A DNA stretch of 64,000 bases from Pelomyxa schiedti (lineage: Eukaryota; Evosea; Pelobiontida; Pelomyxidae): positions 62,001 through 126,000 of the forward strand of contig JAHLWZ010000790.1 in the NCBI GenBank assembly GCA_020536535.1. The letters run 5' to 3'. The translations under genes and the position numbers were made by a program. The notes under the pieces are model-generated. The model ran no database searches. It was not told the DNA's origin and saw only the letters and a list, made by a program, of their open reading frames with translations. Below, piece by piece: positions 1 through 10,861 of this stretch. Each line of letters opens with the position of its first letter. Position 1 is the stretch's first letter.

Positions 1-300
1 TGTAGTAGCAGATGTAACGGTCGTCATCGTTGATGATGATGTTGTTGGTGTGGTGGGGAGGGCGGGGCTCCGCGGCGACCTCGTTGATGGGCCAAAGTAG
101 GGCTTGTGCAACGAGAACCACGATGGGTTGCGCAACCGGTGCCCCACGAGTCCCTCGTCGATCTGCTCGACAGCATCCACGAAGAGGACAACATTGTGGG
201 ATGTGGCGGGTGGCGCAAGGGACGAGGAACAAGAGGTAGCAGTAGGGAGTCCCCCAATTGGGTGGTCGGCGTTGTCCTCCTTTTCGCCCCCGCTGCTCAT
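1..300 (-). CDS. N-terminal part of an unrecognised protein, cut by the left window edge
   Basis: Reading down from an ATG at 300 the frame is open to the window edge, about 100 codons, beginning MSSGGEKEDNADHP. A short Ser/Pro/Thr-rich stretch is followed by NVVLFVDAVEQIDEGLVGHR and RNPSWFSLHKPYFGP, which read like folded protein. After about position 90 two frames are both open: the continuing frame becomes Thr/Ser-rich, as many proteins in this window do, while the next frame ends in INDDDRYICYY. An unseen splice or a frame change therefore cannot be excluded. The start lies only 58 nt from the divergent calmodulin-like ATG. I do not recognise the family; the VLFVDAVEQ stretch faintly resembles a NACHT Walker B strand, but the following residues do not fit that fold. 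Confidence 0.4.
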   Translation of the reverse strand, partial: MSSGGEKEDNADHPIGGLPTATSCSSSLAPPATSHNVVLFVDAVEQIDEGLVGHRLRNPSWFSLHKPYFGPSTRSPRSPALPTTPTTSSSTMTTVTSATT

Positions 301-358
301 CACTTTGGGTTTCGCAGAAACCAGTCACTGGCACGTTTTTGGTTGGAATCGTAGAGGA

Positions 359-1054
359 ATGGCCAGTGCAACGGCAACTTCAACGGCAACAACGAGCGGG
401 CGCCGTGCGCATCAGATCAACGAGGACCAATTTGATGAGCTAAGGGAGGCGTTTATGTTGTTTGATGGGGACGGTGACGGCTCTGTGGATAAAAAACAAC
501 TTCACTCCATAATGCTCTCTTTGGGTTGGTTTTTCTGCTTTTGTTTTGTAACTTACAAAGCTGATGGTGGTCTCAACACCAAATGACAAATGAAAACTAG
601 GACAGATTCCTAGTGAGAGAGAATTGAATCAGATGATCCAAACTGCTGTTCCCGCCGATGCTACGCAATACACCTTTGACGAATTCCTCACAATGATAGA
701 AAAGAAATTGCAGACTGAGAACACTGACGAAGAAATCAAGGAAGCATTCCGGGTATGTAATTACTATTATAATTATACTGTGTGTGAAGGCAATTAGTGA
801 CTCCACCCAATCAACACTTACCCTAAAAGATATTCGATAAGGACAACAGTGGGTCAATATCATCACAGGAGCTGCGTAATGTATGTGCTTCATTTGTTTC
901 CTGTTGCCACTGTAACTTTTTTCCACAGGTTCTCAACAACCTGGGTGAAAACCTTAACGAGGAAGAGATTGAAGAACTTGTTAAAGAAGCTGATGTTGAC
1001 GGGGATGGTCAAATAAACTATGAGGAGTTCCTCAAGCTCCTCAATGTCAATTAA
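359..1054 (+). CDS. Calmodulin-like EF-hand calcium-binding protein
   Basis: Four exons (359-524, 601-752, 830-880, 929-1054) joined at GT-AG borders give 164 aa, close to calmodulin (about 149) plus a short Ala/Thr/Ser-rich N-terminus. The order is four EF-hands. EF1 has the loop [12 protein letters not shown], with Gln instead of Glu at loop position 12. EF2 is degenerate, without a recognisable Asp-rich lo op. EF3 ([12 protein letters not shown]) and EF4 ([12 protein letters not shown]) are canonical. The C-lobe should therefore bind calcium well and the N-lobe weakly or not. The pattern fits a calmodulin-like protein, myosin light chain or divergent centrin rather than calmodulin itself; I cannot choose between them. 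It is tail to tail with the sirtuin gene, 79 nt apart. The total length divides exactly by three and the frame runs cleanly to TAA. Confidence 0.88.
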
Positions 1055-1133
1055 CACTTGTTTTGAAAGATTAAAGTAAAGAATCCACATGTACTCTTTT
1101 TTTCTTTTTTTTTAGATTTGTTGAAGTGATTAC

Positions 1134-2889
1134 TTAGTGACCAGTTGAAGTTGAACTAGGTTCTGAGGGTGTCGAGATTGTAGTTGTAGTTGTGGAACTT
1201 GTTGTGCTGGTGTTTGATACTGAGTTATTGCCTTCTAGGGCTAGCTTTGCATGCTTTTCCTTGGTAACAACATGCCTCCTAAAAGTGAACCCCGTTTTAA
1301 TCTGATCGAGAACAACTGCTGGGGGAGGACCTTCAAAAAATGAATGTGTGACCATAAATTGGGTGAATACCGTCGTCGGCCATTGTAGATACATTGTACT
1401 TTCTCATTACATATTCAGCATCAGGGTCTGGAATTAGCCTGGTATACTCCCGTTTAACCATTTCCTCATCCACGGCTGTTGAGAAAGCAGGAACAATTAT
1501 CCCCAGACGATGCATCAGCTTCTTCATGAACTCGTCAATGTCTGAAAATACACGGACGCCTCCAGAACTGAGGCAATCGGCATCATAGCTGGTCTTCTGA
1601 AGATTCACAATCTGTAGCCAAAATGAACACATTAATGGATAAATTGAAGACCATACACAGAACTTTCCTCCATTATCGTAAGACAGTGAAGGTAGTTCAC
1701 AAGCTGGTGATACCCTCATGCTCGAGCCAAGGACAACTGTAAGGTCGGCTATTTTTGATTCTTCTGTGGCCTTTTCCAGAGTTGCGGGTGGCAATTGTTC
1801 TCCAAAGTTAATAATCGAGTCTCTCAGCAAGCCCCGGCAAGGTTGTCCATCGGCCTATATATATATCTTTGGCTTCAACCCAGAAGAGAGGTGTCTGATA
1901 CCTTTATTGACTCACATAGCCTACCTGTTAGCCTTTTCAACTGAACAAATTGACGTTTGTGAGCACCTCGAACATCAAACAAGCGCAAGTGCTCATCACC
2001 ACATTTGTTGCACACCTAAAAATGGTCTGAGTACATGAAACGTAATCCAAGGATTTATAATATGCACCTCCAAATATACATTGCCTGTAATGGGCAATAA
2101 ATTTACTTGTTTGGGAAGGATAAATTGAAGTACCATGGAGCTCGGCCAGCGAGGTTGCAGGAATGCCACTTCTTCTGTGGAGTCCATCTACATTGGTGCT
2201 TAATCATTTGTAAGCCATTAATTACTCCGCAATGTAGGAACCTAACAATAAACTTCACAATGCCTCTTTGTACAAGTTCCACCAACGCCATGTGGGTGTA
2301 TCTATAACAAGTCAAAAATGAGAAATACCTGCCAGATGGAGTGACTTACGTTGGTGTTGCCATATCTAGAGATATTTTTACAGTGGGAGCCAGGCCCTGT
2401 GCCAATAGGGTCCAAATACCATTGGGCCCTCTGTAATCTACACATTTGTTTGTTTGTTTTGTTTTTTTTTAATACCGAAAGTACTCACACAATGACAGAT
2501 AGTTATCAAACCACAAGCCCCTGACATCACTCACACTAAGAAAGAAGGGAATTGATATCTCATACCCGGAATTGATGCAGCTGTGCTCACGCCTGCTCCA
2601 GTATAAAATACAGCGCGGCTAGAAGATGTAAGTAGAGCCACCAGTGCATCGGCCTTGGCTTCCAGTTCGGCGTCCGTGTCGTGATACTCTACCACTTCAG
2701 CCCGCGTGGGTGCCGCTGTGGGGTTGCTGTCGTGGCTTGATTCTAGTGTCCCATAAGTTGTGGCAGGGACAATTCACTTGGGGGTTAAGAGAGAGCGGAA
2801 CCAGGGACAACAGGGAGGGTCTTTTCCACTGTGGTGGTTGGGGCCAGGTTGCTGCGGTCGAATTGCACCAACTCTCCCAGAAACGCCAT
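1134..2889 (-). CDS. Class IV (SIRT6/7-like) NAD-dependent protein deacylase
   Basis: Sirtuins remove acyl groups from lysines using NAD+. The SIRT6/7 branch is mostly nuclear and chromatin-linked. The ATG at 2889 starts a 29-codon first exon (2802-2889). Spliced motifs in order: FYTGAGVSTAASIPDYRGP (NAD fold), GIWTLLAQGLAP, THMALVELVQRG, STNVDGLHRRSG and AELHG (the catalytic His lies in LHG), a four-Cys zinc module (CNKC, then RLCESIKADGQPC), LRDSIINFGEQLP, VLGSSMRVSPA and IVNLQKT. All core residues of an active enzyme are present. The C-terminus is a Ser/Thr-rich tail ending TSTGH. At least eight GT-AG introns of roughly 40-75 nt interrupt it; one near 1340-1382 is about 40 nt. The YRGPNG and LRDSIINFGE signatures separate it from class I sirtuins. 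It is divergent from the methyltransferase gene. Confidence 0.9.
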
Positions 2890-3024
2890 TCTTTCGGTTT
2901 TTTTTTCGTCGAACAGTCGAGGCTCTCGCTTTTTTTTTTTTTAAGATCTCAGGCTTCAGATAGACCATAGGACGAGGAATAAGGGAGACGAGACGATGTG
3001 GATCTGTGTGGGATCTGCGGCAGC

Positions 3025-4154
3025 ATGTTGCGTGTTGGTGCTGTATTTTTTGCCAACGTGCCGTACGGGGTCACGTAGTTTGTTAGAAAATATGTGAGTC
3101 GCCGAGGTGCCTTTGTTTTGGGTTTTTTTCCTCCCTTTTTTTTTTTCCTCTTCCTTACTGTTGTACTGTGCTCAGACTGCAATTTGTTCCCAAGGTGCTA
3201 CTCCGCACTTTGGCACAATCTTCTTTGAGACGGCATGAGGTACTCGGTTTTTGCCCCTACCTTGCTAGTGCTCAGAATTAATTGCCTCGTTAGGAATTTG
3301 ACTTTGACACATTCAAGGGAAAATGTACCCTGTCACTCCTACGGGATGCAGACTTTGCTCACCCAGGGGGAGAAACGGCGGTTGATTTGATGCTCAAAAC
3401 TTGCACCCGAAAATGCACCCCGGCATCAATTGTTGATGTCGGTTGTGGATTGGGTGGTACTGCTGCTCTTGTAAAGGAGAAGTACTATAGAGACTCCACA
3501 GTTGTAGGAATAGACATTGATGACGCGGCAATCGAGTATGCTAAACTGAAATATTCTGGTGAAGAAAGTTCCCTTGAGCAATCACAACTGTGACACTCAC
3601 TTCCAGAGGTGCAATTCGAGACATGCGATATTATGCATATAACTGCCAGCAAGAAGGTCATTCTGGATAAAATAGACACCCCAGGATTCCATCTGGCCTA
3701 CATGATAACCTGTTTCTATGCAATTCCTGATCAACAGCAAGGATTGCGGTCCCTAGCTGATGTTTGCATACCTGGGGCAACTTTACTCCTTCTGGATTAT
3801 TCTGATCCCCGAGGAGTTTGGCCAAGGAATACAGATAAACTACCAGGTACCTGGAGCTAGCCTGTTCCCACTAATTTAAAATTAGATAGAACGCATTTCT
3901 TTTCTCCAATTAACCCGCAGACCATCGCATCTGAGCTGGACGCTGCCGGCTGGTGCCTTGACTGGCAAATGGATGTTACCCTCCATTTCAAGAGATGGTA
4001 CCACTCAATGAATGACGAAATCAAAAACAAGCAAAGCAAACTCAGCACTGAACACTACAAGTGCTTGGTGCACAAATACGGGCGCCAGATGCCCTTTGCG
4101 CTCTCCACAAACCTTATTGGTGGGATTCTTCTTCAAGCCCACAAGAAATGTTGA
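3025..4154 (+). CDS. Class I SAM-dependent methyltransferase (methyltransferase 11-like)
   Basis: The enzyme transfers a methyl group from S-adenosylmethionine; the substrate cannot be read from sequence. The body is secure from about 3300: DADFAHPGGETAVDLM, then motif I VDVGCGLGGTAALV, motif II VVGIDID, then CDIMHI, HLAYMITCFYAIPD and GATLLLLDYSDPRG. The HPGGET-type lead-in resembles small-molecule N- or phospho-base methyltransferases. Introns include about 3561-3606 and a 39-nt one at 3847-3885, which alone restores frame into DRTHFFSPINPQTIASELDAAGW. The 5' end is uncertain. I infer ATG 3025 (MLRVGAVFFANV) spliced to a second exon reading LQFVPKVLLRTLAQSSLRRH, which would give a basic, possibly organelle-targeting N-terminus. 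The end is TGA at 4154 after QAHKKC. Confidence 0.75.
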
Positions 4155-4334
4155 AGGGAACAAACAAGTCCTGTGAGCATTTCGTCGCCAGTTTTTAGGT
4201 GCAGAAACCAAAAAAAGAAACATAGGCCTTAACGTTAGGAGGTTTCGGTCGATATAAAAAGAAAACGTACAAAGTTCAAAGTGAAAAAAAAAAAACGATA
4301 GTAACGCAATAACCAACTAATACGAACAACGTCG

Positions 4335-4829
4335 ATGTCGTGGCACCATGGCTTGTTTGACGTAAGAAACAAATTACATAACGACACGCTTTTTTGTCTT
4401 ACTTTTTTTTTATTTCGCAGGTAATGGCCGATGGATCAAAAACATGTATGTATCTTGTCTTCGAGTTACTACACCAAATTTACGTTTCATAGGCCTATAT
4501 GCTTACTTTTGCCCACCATGTGCACTAGCCTCAGCACGATCGGTACGTCAAGTTTCCCCGATCAATAATATAATGTAAATACTATGTTACTGGCTTGAAT
4601 GAATAATGAAGCACCTCTTATGTAACTGATGTTGCTTCAGGATTACGATAACAGCCCATTTGCTTTCAACCTTCTTTGCGGAAGTGGTGTTTGGTTCCGT
4701 CACACAATTAGAAAGGGCTATGGCATCGAGGTAGCCATTTTATTTTTATTGCTCACTTGTAATTATTATATTTTGCACTTTAGCAGAACCTTACATTCTC
4801 CTAGGGAAATTGCTGTTTGGACATACTGA
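4335..4829 (+). CDS. PLAC8 (Cys-rich) family small membrane-associated protein
   Basis: Short exons starting at ATG 4335 splice to MSWHHGLFDVMADGSKTCLY, then AYFCPPCALASARSDYDNS, then FNLLCGSGVWFRHTIRKGYG and IE. This is the PLAC8 pattern: W-x-x-x-LFD near the start, a Cys-Pro-rich CPPCA strip, a second hydrophobic Cys stretch and the R-x-x-YGI motif. PLAC8 proteins sit at membranes and are linked to cell size and metal handling in plants, but the function here is unknown. After IE there are two readings. The frame stays open through a hydrophobic stretch to SPREIAVWTY and TGA at 4829, where REI is the usual PLAC8 tail motif. Alternatively a T-rich 53-nt GT-AG segment (4731-4783) could be an intron ending the protein early. 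I prefer read-through because the REI motif is in that frame. Confidence 0.65.
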
Positions 4830-5279
4830 CAGCACAGTTCTGTGGTTGTTGTTCTATAATACAAATCACTGCGCAAGTCAAAAAAGCGGGGTCTAAGCAT
4901 GATGCTGCAAAGCACTGACCCCCCAACAAAAAAAAAAACCTATAAATAGCATATGAGTTAAAATTTAAAAACCACCCTCTTCATGTCATGAAGCTTTGTG
5001 GGTGATAGAATCAACGTGTCATTTTTTCGGAATCCTCGTCCCTGATACCCACCCCACACCGGTGTGGAGTTTTTTCTCTCCCACGCACACTGGGTGCTTT
5101 GATTGATTTTCGTTACGAAAAAGTGCACCAGGTTGATTGGTTGTTCATTATTGGACAAGTTTTCTCCATAAAAGGGAAGAACACCTGGATTTCGGAGTAG
5201 AGAAAGAATTCTCGGCTACTGATAACCTGTTCAACACTAAAAACCAGGAACTTGGTTAGCCCTAGTGCCGTGTGTGAGG
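4830..5279. other. Intergenic region between PLAC8 and adenylyl cyclase genes
   Basis: No convincing coding exon was found on either strand. It holds the PLAC8 3' flank, an A-run near 4926 and an AT-rich stretch before the cyclase start, and presumably carries the cyclase promoter. A short open reading frame begins with GTG at 5265 but the first ATG in frame is at 5280. Confidence 0.5.
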
Positions 5280-8200
5280 ATGATGCGTAAAAGAGACGAG
5301 GAAGAGGGCCAAGGGGAAGTGAAGGGGGAGGAGGTGCTCAAATGTGGGCCAGTGACAAAGCAGGTTGTGCACATGCTGAAGAAGAAGAGCAAGAATAGGC
5401 AACCCAAGGAGACAAAAAGCTCGGCTGTGCGTCACATAATGTACAACAAGTGGACTTTGATGATCTACGACCCTAAACTTGCCAGCATTTTCAATAGCAC
5501 TAGCAGAGTAAGCCTTCTTACAGCTGGTAGCAGCTGTGTTTCCATCTCGTTTTTACATTGTGGGATACCTTGCAGATGAATGTCGTTGCAGTCATGATAT
5601 TGATGGCGTTCTACGTTTCCACCAACGCAATACCGGGATTGAACCGTATATGGCACCCCGACGAGCGATATCACGCTTCTTGGCAGCTACTGCGAGCTGT
5701 CTTTTGTGTGTTTGTTATGTTTCCAGCCCTTTTCATTCTGAAGAATAATCGGACCCTCAAAATGTAATTTTTTTTTTCCCCCCCCTTCCTAATATCGTCA
5801 ATTAGGCTGGCAGTGTGTTGCATTTTGATTGGAGTAACTCTTTCGACAGAAATTATTGAATTAGTAAATGCACAATCTTTTTCTGTGCATTCATTTATCT
5901 CTCTCCAGTTCACAAGAGACCTCACATTTGTGCCAGCTTATCAAGTCTATCCCTTCTTTGTATTCATTTTCGCTGATACGTGGTGCTTGTGCTTTATTGT
6001 TACTGCTCCCATTGTTCTTATCTTGATGGTTCTTGAGTTTGTATATCTATTATCAATTGGTAATATCAATGTAAATTTCTAACCAAAACTCATTGTGTGA
6101 AGAATTTTATCCTACAAATAGCTTATACTTGCTGGTGCTTGGCATCTTCGGACCTGCATTTTTCTCTATCATAACTTCCTACTGGCTTGAACTTCAGTCG
6201 CTTCAGTATTACATCAGAGTTCTACTCTTTATCTCACTTTTTTCGAGGCTATTTTTCCAAAACTACGAACTAGAAATGGAACAAAATTCACTCAACATTG
6301 CATACAATCGGAAAGCAAAGTTGATGATGAATGTTTTTCCTGCAACGATTGCCAAAAATCTTCTCAAGTATGATAAACTCGACCCCTGTTGCCAGGTGGA
6401 TTTCTGTATTTCTCAACTGACACCTGACCCAACACTGCAACAGGTCTATGAGTGCTCTGTTGTGTTTGTGTCTCTTTCAATTACCCCCCCTCTCGAACAG
6501 CAAATCAAAATCTCGGCTATATGCTTTACCATGATGGACGAGGTATTATATTTAATATTTATTGTTACCAGTCGCACTAAGTATTTCAAGGTTGTAAAAA
6601 CGTACTCCAAAGTAGAAAAGATTAAAACGACAGGTTTCAGGTTAGGGTAAACTACATGTGCCCTTATTAACAATTGTCAAAAGATACATTATTGGTATTG
6701 GCCTCCCCGAACCTGTCGATTCTCACACAAATATTGCATTTGAGGTGAGTTTCGCATATGTTTATCTTCTACTGAGAATCACAAGGTGGCTTTCGCTATT
6801 CAAAAAGAACTGCTGGCATTGGCTGAAAAGTCTATGTTCACGTTCAATATTGGCGTAAACAGTGGCCCTGTGGCTGCTGGTATTATAGGTTTGCACACTC
6901 TTCCTTTCTTTACCCTTAAAATAAACATACAGGAACCATTGCCGAGACATTTGATGTCTGGGGAGACACGATCAATGTATCAAGGAATTTGAGTTGACGT
7001 TTAACAACTAATTTTGTTAGGTAAGTGCTAGACTCGCCTCTCTGGCTCCAGCCGACTCCATTTTGTGTACTCAAGTAGTTTATGTGAAAAGTCAATTCGA
7101 TCTAACCTAGTTTAGGAAACGTTCTCTAAATGTTCCTCCGGAATACTACAAGGAGAACCAGAAATAATGTATATTAAAGGAAAAGGGGATACGAATGTCA
7201 TTGGTGTCAAAGAAACGACACAGCTGCGGACAGTACACCACTTTCCATGAAAGGAACTGCTAATTTCTAACCAGAATCCTGAGAGGGCACGCAGTGAATC
7301 GTTAAGTATCACAACGAATACTTCAGAAGGTGTATGTGCAATCTCTGACTTGAATACGGACCGAAAACCAGATGTAGGTGGTATTCTCCCTTTCCATTGT
7401 CACTTACTTCATTCAGTGTAGCGAAAAACTACGTAATTTTTTTTTACTTCAGCAACACGGCAGTCAAGAACTTCAGAATAAATTCTTTGAGCACTGGGTC
7501 AAAACTAGTGGGACTAGAGGTGTTGTACTCCTGGTGGCGTATAATCTTGGGTATTGGATATCTGATTTCCTGATTTTCCAGGGGTACTTCCCGTTCCCAG
7601 TTCGGCGGCAAATAAGCTTCAAATAGAGCTTTGGCACAATCGGTCCGCCTTCTTTGTATTCCAGTTATCCTTTTTTGTTACGTTGTGCGTTTTCGTAAGC
7701 AGGGTCCTCAGAGGGTAGCATAGATATTGTCTATACCCTATTCTAATCTCACTAAGCTCTCTGGCCCCATTTCCACCCTTGCAACTTTGTTGCTGCCGTT
7801 AGTTATTGCCATGCTTACTGCCCATTCTTCAGTGGAGGGAGCAAATGAAGTCTTAAGAACGGTAACTGAATCTTTTTTTAATTTATAACTCACAGCGTTA
7901 GATTCCAATCACTTATATTATATGTGTCGCGGTGCATCAAATTGAATTTGTATGGAGCTTACTGCTCGGAATCCCTATGGTGCTATTAACGGCTGGTGTG
8001 GGAATTATCTTCAAGGTAAATATGAATGCTGACAAGCAGCCTTCATAACAGAAACAATTTCAGATTTGGGCTAGAAAAGATTTTTTCCTCAGTCTTGAAT
8101 GCCTGGCGTACTTTTATTTCTTGGCTGCAGTTGCAAGCCGAATGTGCCACAACATAGTGCTTCAGAGTTGGAATGTATCTCCATTCAGTCAGGGGCAATT

Positions 8201-9252
8201 AACTCACTCAGCGTTTCAAAGAAATCGAACAAAATCCGGCAAGCTAAAAAGGACGCACTCGCTCACATTGAAAGATCTGGGAAACTGTTGCGTAGTGTCA
8301 TTCCCCCAGAAATCTGCAACGAACTTGCTCGCGGAGAACTGTACGAACTTATCGACAGAGACGGGTGAATTGTCTTTTTTGGTTTTCTTTTGTTAATAGC
8401 CTTTTAGTACCAAGGAAGTGATCAATGACCACCGCTATGGATCGTATTTCCATCGATACGATTGCGTCACTGTAATTGTAGCCGATATTGGTGAGTCAAT
8501 TACTAAAATATCTGGTCATAACACGGATTTTAGTGGAGTGGACAAAGATGTGCGCCTCTATGCCCCCAATGTCAATGATCGAGATTTTAAACAATACTTT
8601 CCAGCTGTATGGGGTTTTTTTGTGCCGTTCATCCTTTAACACACATAGGCTTGACAATATTGCTTCGAAGTATAACCTAGTTAAAATTAAGGTTTTTTTT
8701 TTTTGTCAATAAGCCTCACTTAATTTCCATCCAAAGACAATTGGGGATGCCATTGTTTACGTATCTGGGCTGAAACACTTGAATTGGAGAAAAACTGATT
8801 GCAAATCCAATGACCCCATTGAAAACGTGGAAATGTCAGGACTTGACCAAGAGCGAGACAATGCCCGTACAGCTGTAACGTGTGCCTTAGAAATGATCAG
8901 AACAGTGGCTACTGCCAGTCCTCCGCCACACCCCACTTCCAATTTAGAACCTATCGCTGTGCGTGTAGGATGTGCCACAGGAACAATCCTTGGTGGGATA
9001 ATCACCAGATTCAAGTAAGATTGGCATACCTTGCATCCAATTCACACCTTTGTCGACAGGTTTGCCTACGACATATTTGGAGAACCCGTGGAGTATGCAG
9101 AGATGCTCTCCAGTGTGGGCAACAAGCTCACATTGACTTTAGCCGAACAGACCCAAGAACTCACTCACGACCTGCTGACCCACGTCTCAGGTTCCAGGGG
9201 AGTAACACCGGGTGAAGCTGGGTGCCACTATTACTCTGTGCCATACGTGTAG
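5280..9252 (+). CDS. Two-module membrane adenylyl cyclase with swapped catalytic domains
   Basis: It is predicted to make cAMP from ATP at a membrane. ATG 5280 opens a basic cytosolic N-terminus, followed by about six hydrophobic helices (5580-6250). The first cyclase domain (about 6260-7240) contains VYECSVVFVSLSI, EKIKTTGFRYIIGIGLP, FNIGVNSGPVAAGIIG, FDVWGDTINVSR and IMYIKGKGDTNVIG. A linker (7265-7370) leads to a second helix set (about 7440-8160), then a second cyclase domain (about 8220-9252) with IPPEICNEL, VTVIVADIG, KIKTIGDAIVYVSGL, VRVGCATGTILGG and YDIFGEPVEYAEMLSS. Domain one has Ser and Phe at the two metal-Asp sites but keeps Lys, Asp, Asn and Arg, so it is C2-like. Domain two has both metal Asps but lacks Asn and Arg, so it is C1-like. 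Lys and Asp at the purine sites indicate adenine. The splice after SRNL (6990-7021) is unresolved. End TAG 9252. Confidence 0.82.
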
Positions 9253-9378
9253 GAAATGCCAGGTATTCAGAAAACCCACACATTTCATACAAGGAATTTA
9301 ACTTCCTTCAGATGATAGATGCATGGAGGGATGGTTGGTGGGTATGTTTGTACTGCTATTTAAAAAAAAAAATTCTAT

Positions 9379-10712
9379 TTAATATGTCTCCAATAATTCA
9401 AACACCCTTCTCATAATCACATCATTCCTGCCAGCAAACCCCTCAAATGTAAGTGGTCCGCCGTTTCGTTCCTCAATAAAATAAGCCATGGCACCATGAA
9501 GGTGAAGTGAAGTGGTCCCTGTCTGGTAGTCCCTGAATACAACTATGTACAAGTCGTAGGAGGAAAGCACTGTGCATTTGTGTTAATTGATAATGCAACT
9601 TGGGGGGTTGGGAAATACATCTTTCTGCAATGTATTCTGTGACTCGTTGCAGTGCACAAGTCACTGAATCAGAGGCTTTTCTTTTAGCTTCCATTGTGGA
9701 AGTTCCAATTCTGAAGTTTTTGAAGGAGTATTTCTTTAAACCGTTGGTTGCAAGCTCGTTTGTTGGGGTGTCAATGAAGTCGACATCATGCACAGTGTCA
9801 TTAAGTAAGGTGTGTTCAGTGATCTGATGTCTTGTTACCCAAACGGGATACCTAGAAAAAAAAGGATAGGGAAATACATCAAGTTCTAATCTCCATTCTT
9901 TACCTTTCTCCCTATCACTAGGGATTGTGCTTGATGAGAGTAAGCAGCATGTGTCAACATACAATGCATACCTGCCACTATGTTAGTTACTGTATATTTA
10001 TTATGTAAGACTGGGTTCTATGGCTCACAATGCTGCCTTCTTGTGGTTTCTATGAACAGGGAAGCCAATATCCTCCATTAACTCCAAGACTACCTTGAAA
10101 AGGCTTGGTTTCAAGGTACTCACTCAACTTGAACTTCCCGCACCCCCTCGTCTCTTCTGTCTTGCTATTATTATTATTTGTGTATTTACCATTGATGCAC
10201 ATCCGGCTTCTTTGACGCGTCTGAACAAAGCTGGTACCATATCGTCATCGTGGTGGTCCACGATGCCAAAAATGTTCAAGTCAGTTCTCGTGGTACCAAT
10301 ACTGTCCTTCAGCCTGTTGTGGTCCACCAAAAATAACTAAAATAAAAAAAAAGCGTGACCAACGAAGGGGCATTAAGGTAGTCAATACCCACGAGTCAGC
10401 GATCAACGATTCAAGTGGTACAACGTTTGTGAGCCTCGGAACACCCGCGGCTTCACATATTGCCCTCGTTTCGCTCCCCTGAGGAGTCAAAACCGCCGGC
10501 ACAATGTCGATGCAGGAAACGTTGCCGTTTTGCACGAAGCACCAATTGAGAAGCTCCGTAGCCAAAAACGTAGAAACAGAGCTGTCCACGTCGGGCTCGG
10601 TATGACCAAGCACGTAAACCGTGGTGCTTTGTTTTATTGTTTGTTGTCGAGTGTGTGCGACAGCAACCAGCTTCTCAGCCTGAACAAGAAGATCTCGCGC
10701 ATGCATGCACAT
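9379..10712 (-). CDS. DHH-family phosphoesterase (exopolyphosphatase/family II pyrophosphatase type)
   Basis: The family uses a two-metal centre to hydrolyse polyphosphate, pyrophosphate or nucleotide phosphates. The ATG at 10712 starts MCMHARDLLVQAEKLV. Motif I is YVLGHTEPDVDSSVSTFLA (two Asps). Next come TRAICEAAGVP, VDHNRLKDSI and GIVDHHDDDM, the eponymous DHH motif. The C-terminal half has the DHHA2-like signature TLLNDTVHDVDFI and TSTMEAKRKASDS, followed by FRDYQTGTTSLHLHGAMAYF. A junction near 9555-9605 rejoins the frame into LLSSYDLYIVVF. The catalytic Asp/His set appears complete. PPX1/prune-type exopolyphosphatase and manganese-dependent pyrophosphatase are equally possible; DHHA2 supports either. 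It is tail to tail with the cyclase gene (126 nt). Confidence 0.82.
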
Positions 10713-10861
10713 CCCAACTGCGCCTTGTTGTTTGTTTTTCTATTATTTATTTTATTATGTGTGCGAACGAAAATGCCAATTATGCTGTAACAGCGCAGGT
10801 AAACGAAATCAAATTCATTTCGGCTTCCCGAAAAAAAAAATACGAAACTCGAGTGAGAAAA

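Noticed and set aside
5265-5279. Start of the cyclase at 5265
   Set aside because: That codon is GTG; the first ATG in frame is 5280, which is expected in a eukaryote.
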